A stretch of DNA of 6,474 nt from CAZMCT01 sp964564785 (GTDB lineage: Bacteria > Planctomycetota > Phycisphaerae > UBA1845 > Fen-1342): positions 1 to 6,474 of the forward strand of contig CAZMCT010000162.1 of NCBI GenBank assembly GCA_964564785.1. Direction: 5' to 3'. Position 1 is the first letter of the stretch. The number at the start of each line of letters is the position of its first letter. The notes beneath the pieces are model-generated. The model made no database searches. It was not told where the DNA came from and saw only the letters and a list, made by a program, of their open reading frames with translations. A program made the translations under genes and the position numbers. Positions 1-5,346 of this stretch are shown piece after piece.

Positions 1-1
1 G

Positions 2-2218
2 CAGACCGTAGCAGACGCGTTTTTCGGGCGGGCCATCGCGGTACTCGGGCGTGAGCCGCTCGGCCCGCAGCTTTTCGAGGTACTCGACGCCGCGGACGAC
101 GCGCGGGAAGTGCCGCTCGAGCGTCGCCCGATCCTTCGTGAAGCGGTAGTACGTGTGCAGCAGGTAGAGCAGCTCGCCTGTGCTGTCGTGCTCGTTGACG
201 GGGTCGGGCCCGCGGCGGTCGACGACGCACGGCACCTTGCCGCTGTCGAACTGGTGGGGCGCGTACCAGTCGATGAAGGCCGCAACGCGGTCGGGGTGGT
301 CGGTGTAGAGCAGCGCGGTCGAGGTCAGCGCGCCGTCGCGGATCCAGCTTCGCTCGTAGGTTCGCGAGCCGGGCTGGATGGCGGGGCCGTCGGCGTTGAT
401 CAGGATGTACGCCTGCGTGGCGGCAAATGTGTACGCGATCGGGTACTGCCGGGGTCCGCTGGGCGGCGAAGCGGTCGAGAAGCGCACGCGCTGGAGCTGC
501 TCGCGCCAGAAGTCCCCATTCGCGCGCTGCATGCCGGAGAAGCGCAGCCCGACCTCGGCGCCGTTCGGTACATTCAACGGCGGTTGGCCGTGCAGCGGGA
601 TGGCCAGGCGGACGGACACGGTCGCGTGCGGCTCGGGTTCGAGGTCGAAGCGCAGGGCAGCCGAGGCGCGGCCGGTGGGGTCGTCGATCGGGTCTGCGGT
701 CGGCAATTTGCCCGCCGCGAGCTGCTCGACGATGTCGCCGTCGACGAAGTCGACCGCGCCGCAGCCGGCCGGCTCGGTCCACGGCACGATCGTGTGCGTG
801 CCGTTCACGACGACGTTGCGGCCGTCGCGGCGGATTGTGGTGATGCGGCTCGCGCCGCCGGTGATATTCAGCTCGTGCCAGGGCGGGAGGACCTGGAACG
901 GGCGGATGGCGACGAAGAGCGTGTGAGCACGGCGCTGCGGGGCTTCGCATGAGAGTTGATACTCGACGAGCAGCGTCGAGGCGCCCGGCAGACCGATGAC
1001 GTCGGCCCGCACGAACACGTGCGTATCGCCCGCTTCCCAGCCGACGATGGGGATCGGGAGATACCCGTCGGCCAGCGCGGCCGTGCGGCCGACATCGGCC
1101 CAGGTGATGAGCCGGCCGTCGTCGTACAGAAACGGCTCGAGCCGGAAGCCGAGCTTGTCGACTTCGATCGCGCCGTCCGTGTCAACCAGCACTTCCTTGC
1201 GGTCGTCCACCGCGCCGACGACCGTCCACGCCGGCTGTTCGCCGAGGAAGTAGCGCGGGTAGTGGCCGCGGGGCGATTCGCGGGCGATCGTCGCGAACAT
1301 GGTGTTCGGGACGGCGAACTCGGGCGGCATGATCCGCACGCGCCGCAGGCCGGCTGGCGCGGCGAGCGTGATCCGCACGGCCGCGGCCTCGGCGTCGGGG
1401 AGGGGCGGCCAATCGCGGCCGCCGTTGCTACCGGCAATGGTGGAGGCGGTTTCCCAACGTGTGCCGTCGGGCGAGAGCGCGATCTCATAATGCGATGGAG
1501 CGGGCCCGGCCCACTCGAGCGCGAGGCCGCCCAGCTCGCGCGGAGCGCCGAGGTCGATGGTGAGCTGGGGCCGGTGGTCGTCAGCGGCCGGCTGCCAGTC
1601 GATCTCGCCGCTCTCCGGCAGCGTCCCGAGACCGGGCGGGGCGGCCGAGGAGAACGCGAGGCGGGCGGGCGGCGAGGCCGGCGTCGTGGCGGGCAGCGGC
1701 TCGAACGTGAGGTTGTCCAGCCAGACGGAGCCGCGGCCGCCCTCGGCGGCGGCGATGGCGAGCTCGATCGCCCCGAGCTGCGTCAGGGGAGCGCCGCCGG
1801 AAGGTCCCCAGGCGAAGGTGAACTTGCGGGCTCGAAGCGTGATGCGGCGCCACTCGGCCGGGAACTCGAATGCTCGCTGGTTGACCCACCAGACGTTGTC
1901 GCCGCCGGGGTCGACCAGCTTGAACTCGAAGTTGTTGGGTGGGCCCTGGCCGCGGACGTCGAGCGCGAAGCGGTAGTTCTCGGGCAGCGGCAGGTCGAGC
2001 TTGCGGCGCAGGACGCAGAAGCCGGCCCCGTGCGTAAAGTCGTAGTCGAGGCGGAGGGCGGGGCCGTGAGGGCCGGCGGCCGGCGTCGTGGTGGCCGTCA
2101 CTCCGTCGGAAGTGATGACGGTCCACGCGGCGGGGTCGGAGAAGTCGTCGAGCGGGGTCACGTCGGCGCGGGCGCATGTGAGGAGGAGCAGCAGGGCGAG
2201 CAGGCCGGCGGTTTTCAT
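2..2218 (-). CDS. Secreted multidomain glycosidase-like protein with discoidin-type domain, C-terminus beyond window
   Basis: Partial gene: 739 codons are visible and the frame runs off the left edge. The chosen start at 2218 gives a clear Sec signal peptide (MKTAGLLALLLLLTCARA, probable cut after residue 19) and has AGGGAG six bases upstream. Residues about 22-175 look like a beta-sandwich carbohydrate-binding or CIA30-like domain (DDFSDPAAW near the start, SVWLDNLTFEPL at its end). Residues about 185-300 resemble an F5/8 type C (discoidin) domain (IDLGAPRELGGLALEW, then VRI and RRVRIMPPEF). Residues about 300-590 are beta-rich and unassigned. From about 595 a helical domain begins with SWIRDGALTS (W625, R627, D628) and NEHDSTGE (675-682), which recalls (alpha/alpha)6-barrel glycosidases such as the glucoamylase and debranching-enzyme clans, where W-x-R-D and nearby acids line the active site. 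The general acid or base may lie in the missing part. Substrate is unknown. The gene is transcribed divergently from the isomerase/oxidoreductase pair, suggesting a shared role in carbohydrate use (inference). Confidence 0.88.
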   Translation of the reverse strand, partial: MKTAGLLALLLLLTCARADVTPLDDFSDPAAWTVITSDGVTATTTPAAGPHGPALRLDYDFTHGAGFCVLRRKLDLPLPENYRFALDVRGQGPPNNFEFKLVDPGGDNVWWVNQRAFEFPAEWRRITLRARKFTFAWGPSGGAPLTQLGAIELAIAAAEGGRGSVWLDNLTFEPLPATTPASPPARLAFSSAAPPGLGTLPESGEIDWQPAADDHRPQLTIDLGAPRELGGLALEWAGPAPSHYEIALSPDGTRWETASTIAGSNGGRDWPPLPDAEAAAVRITLAAPAGLRRVRIMPPEFAVPNTMFATIARESPRGHYPRYFLGEQPAWTVVGAVDDRKEVLVDTDGAIEVDKLGFRLEPFLYDDGRLITWADVGRTAALADGYLPIPIVGWEAGDTHVFVRADVIGLPGASTLLVEYQLSCEAPQRRAHTLFVAIRPFQVLPPWHELNITGGASRITTIRRDGRNVVVNGTHTIVPWTEPAGCGAVDFVDGDIVEQLAAGKLPTADPIDDPTGRASAALRFDLEPEPHATVSVRLAIPLHGQPPLNVPNGAEVGLRFSGMQRANGDFWREQLQRVRFSTASPPSGPRQYPIAYTFAATQAYILINADGPAIQPGSRTYERSWIRDGALTSTALLYTDHPDRVAAFIDWYAPHQFDSGKVPCVVDRRGPDPVNEHDSTGELLYLLHTYYRFTKDRATLERHFPRVVRGVEYLEKLRAERLTPEYRDGPPEKRVCYGL

Positions 2219-2281
2219 CGATGGCTCCCTGGCGGTTTTCATCCGTGAGCTGTTCGCGCGAATCAGGCCGGCGGTGTCCAT
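2201..2281 (-). repeat. Three imperfect in-frame copies of the gene's start segment
   Basis: Read on the minus strand, ATGAAAACCGCC occurs at 2218-2207 and again, identically, at 2242-2231. A third version, ATGGACACCGCCGGCCTG, lies at 2281-2264 and matches the first copy (2218-2201) at 16 of 18 bases. The offsets are 24 and 63 bases, both multiples of three, with no stop codon between, so the frame reads M-DTAGL, M-KTARE, M-KTAGL. This looks like local duplication of a translation start. Whether the upstream ATGs are used is unknown. Confidence 0.6.
2225..2230 (-). promoter_or_regulatory. Ribosome binding site deciding the start at 2218
   Basis: AGGGAG lies six bases before the ATG at 2218 on the minus strand. 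Two other ATG codons in the same frame, at 2242 and 2281, have no comparable purine-rich site. Starting at 2218 also puts the hydrophobic signal-peptide core directly after MKTAG, so this start is preferred. Confidence 0.65.
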
Positions 2282-2324
2282 GGCCAGATCTCTCGTCGCC
2301 GCGCTCCGCGGGATGACACGCGGA

Positions 2325-2372
2325 CGGGCGAGACGCCCGCACCAGCCGGCCGGCCGGTGCCACGGGGGGGCG
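2325..2372. repeat. REP-like palindromic intergenic element with GCGAGACGC core
   Basis: CGGGCG-AGA-CGCCCG forms a perfect six-base-pair stem with a three-base loop at 2325-2339, directly followed by a second self-complementary block rich in GCCGGC and ending in GGTGCCACG. From memory, GCGAGACGC-cored palindromes and CCGGTGCCACGG-type blocks recur between genes in several planctomycete and cyanobacterial genomes. Only one copy is visible in this window, so its repeat status cannot be shown here. Confidence 0.4.
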
Positions 2373-2418
2373 CGGGTCAGCGGCTGCAAGCCGATACCAC
2401 ATGCGGACGCGGGGGGAT

Positions 2419-2424
2419 TATACT
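2419..2424 (+). promoter_or_regulatory. Putative -10 box for the isomerase/oxidoreductase pair
   Basis: TATACT sits in an AT-rich island (ATTATACT) inside otherwise very GC-rich sequence, about 37 bases before the ATG at 2461. That predicts a transcript start near 2431 and a leader of about 30 bases. The upstream -35 area (near 2395-2401, TACCACA) matches the TTGACA consensus poorly, so activator help or an alternative sigma factor is possible. Confidence 0.45.
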
Positions 2425-2450
2425 GCCGGGCCGATCATCCCGACCCCAGC

Positions 2451-2456
2451 GGAGGT
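2451..2456 (+). promoter_or_regulatory. Ribosome binding site deciding the start at 2461
   Basis: GGAGGT lies four bases before ATG 2461 and matches the anti-Shine-Dalgarno sequence very well. The in-frame ATG at 2401 would add 20 residues in front of the twin-arginine signal, lies upstream of the likely -10 box and has no such site, so 2461 is the better start. Confidence 0.75.
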
Positions 2457-2460
2457 GCAC

Positions 2461-3411
2461 ATGCAGCGGCGAGAGTTTCTCGCGGCCGGGCTCGCGGCCG
2501 GAGCGGCGGCGTCGGTGAACGTGGTGGCGAGCGCCATGCAACCCGGGAAGAGTGGCATGCGATCGGAGACGGGCGGCGGGCAGGCGGCGGGCGGCGGGCG
2601 GAAATTCAAGCTGAAGTATGCGCCGCACTTCGGGATGTTCCGCCACCATGCGGGCGACGACGTGGTCGACCAGCTCAAGTTCATCGCCGACCAGGGCTTC
2701 ACGGCCCTGGAGGACAACGGCATGGCCGGCCGACCCATCGAGGAGCAGGAAAGAATCGCCCGCGAGATGAGCCGGCTGGGGCTGACGATGGGGGTGTTCG
2801 TGGCGTACGCGGACTTCGGGGCGCAGAGCTTCGTGCTCAGCAAGCCCGACGTGCGCGAAATGCTGGTGGGCAGGATGCGGGACGCGGTCGAGGTCGCGAA
2901 GCGGGTGAACGCGAAGTGGACCACGGTTGTGCCGGGGCAGTACGACCCGCGGACGGCATGGGAGTACCAGACGGCGAACTGCGTCGAGAACCTGAAGGCG
3001 TGCGCGGAGGTGTGCGAGCCGGCGGGGCTGGTGATGGTGCTGGAGCCGCTGAACCCGCGCGACCACCCGACGCTGTTCCTGACGCGCGTGCCGCAGGCGT
3101 ACCAGATCTGCCGCGCGGTCGGCAGCCCGTCCTGCAAGATTCTCGACGACCTGTATCACCAGCAGGTGACCGAGGGGAACCTGATTCCGAACCTGGAGGC
3201 GGCGTGGGAGGAGATCGCGTACATCCAGATCGGCGACAATCCCGGGCGGCGCGAGCCGACGACGGGCGAGATCAACTACCGCAACATCTTCAAGCATCTG
3301 CACGCCAAGGGTTACGCGGGCATCCTCGGCATGGAGCACGGCGTGGCCCACGAAGGCAAGGCCGGCGAGCAGGCGCTGCTGGCGGCGTACCGAACGTGCG
3401 ATGACTTCTGA
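2461..3411 (+). CDS. Tat-exported hydroxypyruvate isomerase-like TIM-barrel protein (sugar isomerase/epimerase)
   Basis: A 316-residue protein of the Hyi branch of the xylose-isomerase-like TIM barrels. The family is best known for converting hydroxypyruvate and tartronate semialdehyde, and related members epimerise keto-sugars. The metal and catalytic signatures are intact: E195 in MVLEPLN, D230 and H233 in DDLYH, Q256 in YIQIGDNPGR followed by EPTTGEINY, and E292 in GMEHG. The N-terminus is a twin-arginine signal (MQRREFLAAG, then an alanine/glycine-rich core, ASA cut site near residue 25) and a glycine-rich linker at about 36-47 encoded by GC-rich near-repeats. Export to the periplasm is unusual for the cytoplasmic enzyme Hyi, so the true substrate is probably a sugar or sugar derivative (inference). 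The next gene, also Tat-targeted, begins about 108 bases downstream on the same strand and is probably its partner. Fold assignment is firm; the exact reaction is not. Confidence 0.9.
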   Translation: MQRREFLAAGLAAGAAASVNVVASAMQPGKSGMRSETGGGQAAGGGRKFKLKYAPHFGMFRHHAGDDVVDQLKFIADQGFTALEDNGMAGRPIEEQERIAREMSRLGLTMGVFVAYADFGAQSFVLSKPDVREMLVGRMRDAVEVAKRVNAKWTTVVPGQYDPRTAWEYQTANCVENLKACAEVCEPAGLVMVLEPLNPRDHPTLFLTRVPQAYQICRAVGSPSCKILDDLYHQQVTEGNLIPNLEAAWEEIAYIQIGDNPGRREPTTGEINYRNIFKHLHAKGYAGILGMEHGVAHEGKAGEQALLAAYRTCDDF

Positions 3412-3412
3412 C

Positions 3413-3486
3413 GTGAAAACGTGAAAAAAAAGTGAAAAGGCGAAAAAGGGGTCCCCCCGCGTCTGTTCACGTTTTCACCTCTTCAC
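3413..3486. repeat. Inverted array of GTGAAAA-type octamers between two plus-strand genes
   Basis: On the plus strand GTGAAAA occurs at 3413, 3421 and 3432. On the minus strand three contiguous octamers fill 3486-3463: GTGAAGAG, GTGAAAAC, GTGAACAG. The arms include a perfect 13-base inverted repeat, 3413-3425 (GTGAAAACGTGAA) against 3466-3478 (TTCACGTTTTCAC), around a 40-base loop. The element fills almost the whole space between the two genes and is much richer in A/T than its surroundings. It could be an operator for a dimeric regulator, an RNA stem that terminates or protects the upstream transcript, or a short dispersed repeat. No T-run follows the stem, so a classic intrinsic terminator is unlikely. 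Confidence 0.6.
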
Positions 3487-3506
3487 GGGTAGCTGCAAAT
3501 GGCCAC

Positions 3507-3512
3507 AGGAGA
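3507..3512 (+). promoter_or_regulatory. Ribosome binding site deciding the start at 3520
   Basis: AGGAGA lies seven bases before ATG 3520. The in-frame ATG at 3499 has only weak purines upstream and would add seven residues ahead of the signal peptide. The site overlaps that short extension, so 3520 is the better start. Confidence 0.7.
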
Positions 3513-3519
3513 TCACGAA

Positions 3520-4848
3520 ATGGCGAGCCCCGCATCCCCCGAACCACGCGTTCCGCTAACGCGGCGCGATTTTCTCAAGACCACGGCCGCCGCGGCCGCG
3601 ACCACCTGGGTGGCGGGCTGCGCCGCGACGGGCGAGCGTGGGCAGGCGCCGGCCGTGCTGGGCCCGGAGCGGCGGTATGACCGCATCCGGGTGGGGCTGA
3701 TCGGCTGCGGCGGGCGCGGTACGGGGGCGGCGATGGATGCGATCAAGGCGGCCCCGCGGGTGGAGGTCGTGGCGCTGGGGGACGTGATCCGTGAGCGGGT
3801 GGACGAATGCCGCAAGACGCTGAGCGAGTCGGAGGTCCACGAGCAGGTGCGCATCACGGATGACGCGTGTTTTGCCGGCTTTGACGCCTACAAGGGCGTG
3901 CTGGCAACGGATGTGGAGATGGTGATCCTGGCGACGCCACCGGGCTTCCGGCCGCTGCACTACGCCGCGGCGATCGCGGCGGGCAAGCACGTGTTCATGG
4001 AGAAGCCGGTGGCGGTGGACCCGGTGGGAGTGCGAAAGGTGATCGCGGCGTCGCAGGAAGCGGCGGCCCGCGGGCTGGGGGTGGTGGCGGGAACGCAGCG
4101 GCGGCACCAGCCGGCGTACTTGGAGACGATGAAGCGTGTGCAGCGCGGGGCGATCGGCGAGATTGTGGCGGCGCAGTGCTACTGGAACCAGGGCGAGCTG
4201 TGGGTGAAGGAGCGGCAGCCGGGCTGGAGCGACATGGAGTGGCAGCTCCGCAACTGGCTGTACTTCACGTGGTTGTCGGGCGACCACATCGTGGAGCAGC
4301 ACGTGCACAACCTGGACGTGATCAACTGGGCGATGAGGAGCCCGCCGGTCAAGTGCGTGGGCATGGGCGGGCGGCAGGCGCGGACCGGGCCGGAGTTCGG
4401 AAACATCTACGACCATTTCGCGATCGAGTACGAGTATCCCGGCGGCGTGCGCGTGCTCAGCATGTGCCGGCAGACGAAGGGTGCGTCGGAGCGCGTCTCG
4501 GAGCGGCTCGTGGGGACGCGCGGCGTGTGCGACCCCGCGGGCGTCATCGAGCGCGGCGGCAAGAAGGTCTGGGAGTTCAAGCCCAAGGTCGAGGTGAACC
4601 CGTACATCCAGGAGCACGCGGACCTGATCGCGAGCATCCGCCAGGGCCGGCCGTTGAACGAGGGCGTACGGATCGCCGAGAGCACACTGACGGCGATCAT
4701 GGGGCGGATGTCGGCCTACACCGGCCGCGAGGTCTCGTGGAGCTGGGTGCTGAACGCGTCGCAGCTCGACCTGACGCCGCCGCGGCTGGAGTTCGGCGAT
4801 TTGCCGGTGGAGCCGGTAGCGATTCCGGGGGTGACGGCGCTGGTCTAG
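3520..4848 (+). CDS. Tat-exported, probably lipid-anchored Gfo/Idh/MocA family oxidoreductase
   Basis: A 442-residue NAD(P)-dependent sugar-type dehydrogenase. The N-terminus has a twin-arginine motif (TRRDFLKTTAA, R15-R16) and a hydrophobic stretch ending in WVAGC, with C34 placed as in a lipobox, so a Tat-exported lipoprotein is likely. The Rossmann fold starts at VGLIGCGGRGTG (58-69); ILATPPGFRP follows strand 4 and HVFMEKPVAVD (157-167) carries the family EKP motif with the conserved lysine. The C-terminal domain has GDHIVEQHVHNLDVINW (254-270), with H263 and D266 in the usual catalytic region. Length and ending (LDLTPPRLEFGDLP) fit the planctomycete members. As with Zymomonas glucose-fructose oxidoreductase, such an enzyme must be exported folded with its cofactor bound, which Tat allows. 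It follows the Hyi-like gene and probably acts on the same sugar (inference). Stop TAG at 4846-4848. Confidence 0.92.
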   Translation: MASPASPEPRVPLTRRDFLKTTAAAAATTWVAGCAATGERGQAPAVLGPERRYDRIRVGLIGCGGRGTGAAMDAIKAAPRVEVVALGDVIRERVDECRKTLSESEVHEQVRITDDACFAGFDAYKGVLATDVEMVILATPPGFRPLHYAAAIAAGKHVFMEKPVAVDPVGVRKVIAASQEAAARGLGVVAGTQRRHQPAYLETMKRVQRGAIGEIVAAQCYWNQGELWVKERQPGWSDMEWQLRNWLYFTWLSGDHIVEQHVHNLDVINWAMRSPPVKCVGMGGRQARTGPEFGNIYDHFAIEYEYPGGVRVLSMCRQTKGASERVSERLVGTRGVCDPAGVIERGGKKVWEFKPKVEVNPYIQEHADLIASIRQGRPLNEGVRIAESTLTAIMGRMSAYTGREVSWSWVLNASQLDLTPPRLEFGDLPVEPVAIPGVTALV

Positions 4849-5045
4849 CGGAACAACGGCCCCCGGCGGGGCGCGAGGGCCTGGGCGGTGAACGCCCGAT
4901 TCTTCGCGGCCGTCAGTGCGGCCCAACTGTTGCGGTCGGGGCTCCAGCCGGCGGGGTGCGGGTCGCCGAGCCACTTGCGGAACCCGGCGTCGCCGCTTTC
5001 GGCCCCCACCCCCGAACCTTCCTCGACGTGGATCACATCGTCAGG
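4845..5045 (-). pseudogene. Possible C-terminal remnant of an unrecognised minus-strand gene
   Basis: Reading leftwards from about 5045 gives 66 residues ending at a TAG at 4847-4845. The stretch looks protein-like (PDDVIHVEEG..., GFRKWLGDPHPAGW, AALTAAKNRAF, ending RRGPLFR) with mostly G/C third positions. I do not recognise the family. To the right of about 5045 the same frame only mirrors the acetyltransferase sequence, so no proper start or N-terminus is present. Its stop codon overlaps the stop of the oxidoreductase within one CTAG palindrome, an arrangement seen between real convergent genes. It may instead be a shadow frame in non-coding DNA; confidence is moderate to low. Confidence 0.4.
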
Positions 5046-5346
5046 CTCGGGCGGGAACCGCGCGCTGCTCGCCGCTGTGGAGGAGGCGGCCCGGGCGGCC
5101 GGTTGCAAGCGGTTGTGGCTGATCACGACCAACGACAATCTCGCAGCGCTGCGGTTCTACCAGCGGCGCGGCTACGCGCTGGTGGCGGTGCACCGCGCCG
5201 CGCTCGATGGGGCGCGGCAGCTCAAGCCCGGCATCCCCCTGGTCGGGCGCTCCGGTGTTCCGCTGCGCGACGAGCTGGAACTCGAGAAACGACTGTACTC
5301 TATGACTCCGTCGGCGGCAGGAAAACCACCTGGACCGTGTAGTTGA
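5041..5346 (+). pseudogene. C-terminal half of a GNAT N-acetyltransferase, N-terminus missing
   Basis: The frame from about 5041 encodes the second half of a GNAT acetyltransferase: RALLAAVEEAARAAGC corresponds to the helix after the acetyl-CoA loop, KRLWLITTNDN to strand 5, and ALRFYQRRGY to the motif B helix and strand. The tail (LKPGIP, then VPLRDELELEKRL) matches a common GNAT subfamily that ends at this point. Such proteins normally have about 150-170 residues; the first half, with the substrate-binding strands, is absent. The frame is open upstream to a GTG at 4888, but those residues (serine-, proline- and alanine-rich) do not resemble a GNAT. After the usual end (5295) about 16 unrelated residues follow to a stop at 5344-5346, overlapping the convergent neighbour. 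It cannot be a functional acetyltransferase unless the loss reflects an assembly error. Confidence 0.75.

Larger units (their letters stand above)
2219..2460. promoter_or_regulatory. Divergent intergenic control region
   Basis: This stretch separates the minus-strand glycosidase-like gene from the plus-strand isomerase-like gene, so it should hold promoters for both. It contains the repeated start-segment copies (up to 2281), a palindrome at 2325-2339, a GC-rich GCCGGCCGGCCGG run near 2345, a small hairpin at 2381-2393 (CGGCT-GCA-AGCCG) and a -10-like box at 2419. I see no clear minus-strand promoter. The small hairpins could be operators or remnants of an intergenic repeat. Confidence 0.6.

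Noticed and set aside
110..2248. Two long plus-strand open frames (110-952 and 956-2248)
   Set aside because: They lie antisense to the glycosidase-like gene, whose frame gives a signal peptide and recognisable domains. The plus-strand translations are low-complexity, rich in Arg, Gly, Ala and Val, with no family resemblance, as expected of a shadow in GC-rich DNA.
2401..2460. Upstream ATG at 2401 as the start of the isomerase-like protein
   Set aside because: It precedes the likely -10 box, lacks a ribosome binding site and would bury the twin-arginine motif behind 20 extra residues.
2088..3404. Plus-strand frame of 438 codons overlapping the divergent region and the isomerase-like gene
   Set aside because: It is an Arg/Gly/Ala-rich shifted reading of the Hyi-like gene, which has complete active-site motifs and its own ribosome binding site in another frame.
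3413..3486. GTGAAAA repeats as a CRISPR array or replication origin boxes
   Set aside because: The units are only seven or eight bases, nearly contiguous, without unique spacers, and do not match DnaA boxes.
3556..4974. Minus-strand frame of 472 codons opposite the oxidoreductase
   Set aside because: The translation is dominated by Arg, His, Leu and Pro with no domain, while the opposite strand encodes a clear Gfo/Idh/MocA protein.
4176..5342. Plus-strand frame of 388 codons spanning the oxidoreductase end and the remnants
   Set aside because: A shifted shadow. A short piece near 5020-5055 (FLDVDHIVRLGR) raised the idea of a frameshifted GNAT loop, but nothing upstream in this frame resembles a GNAT N-terminus.
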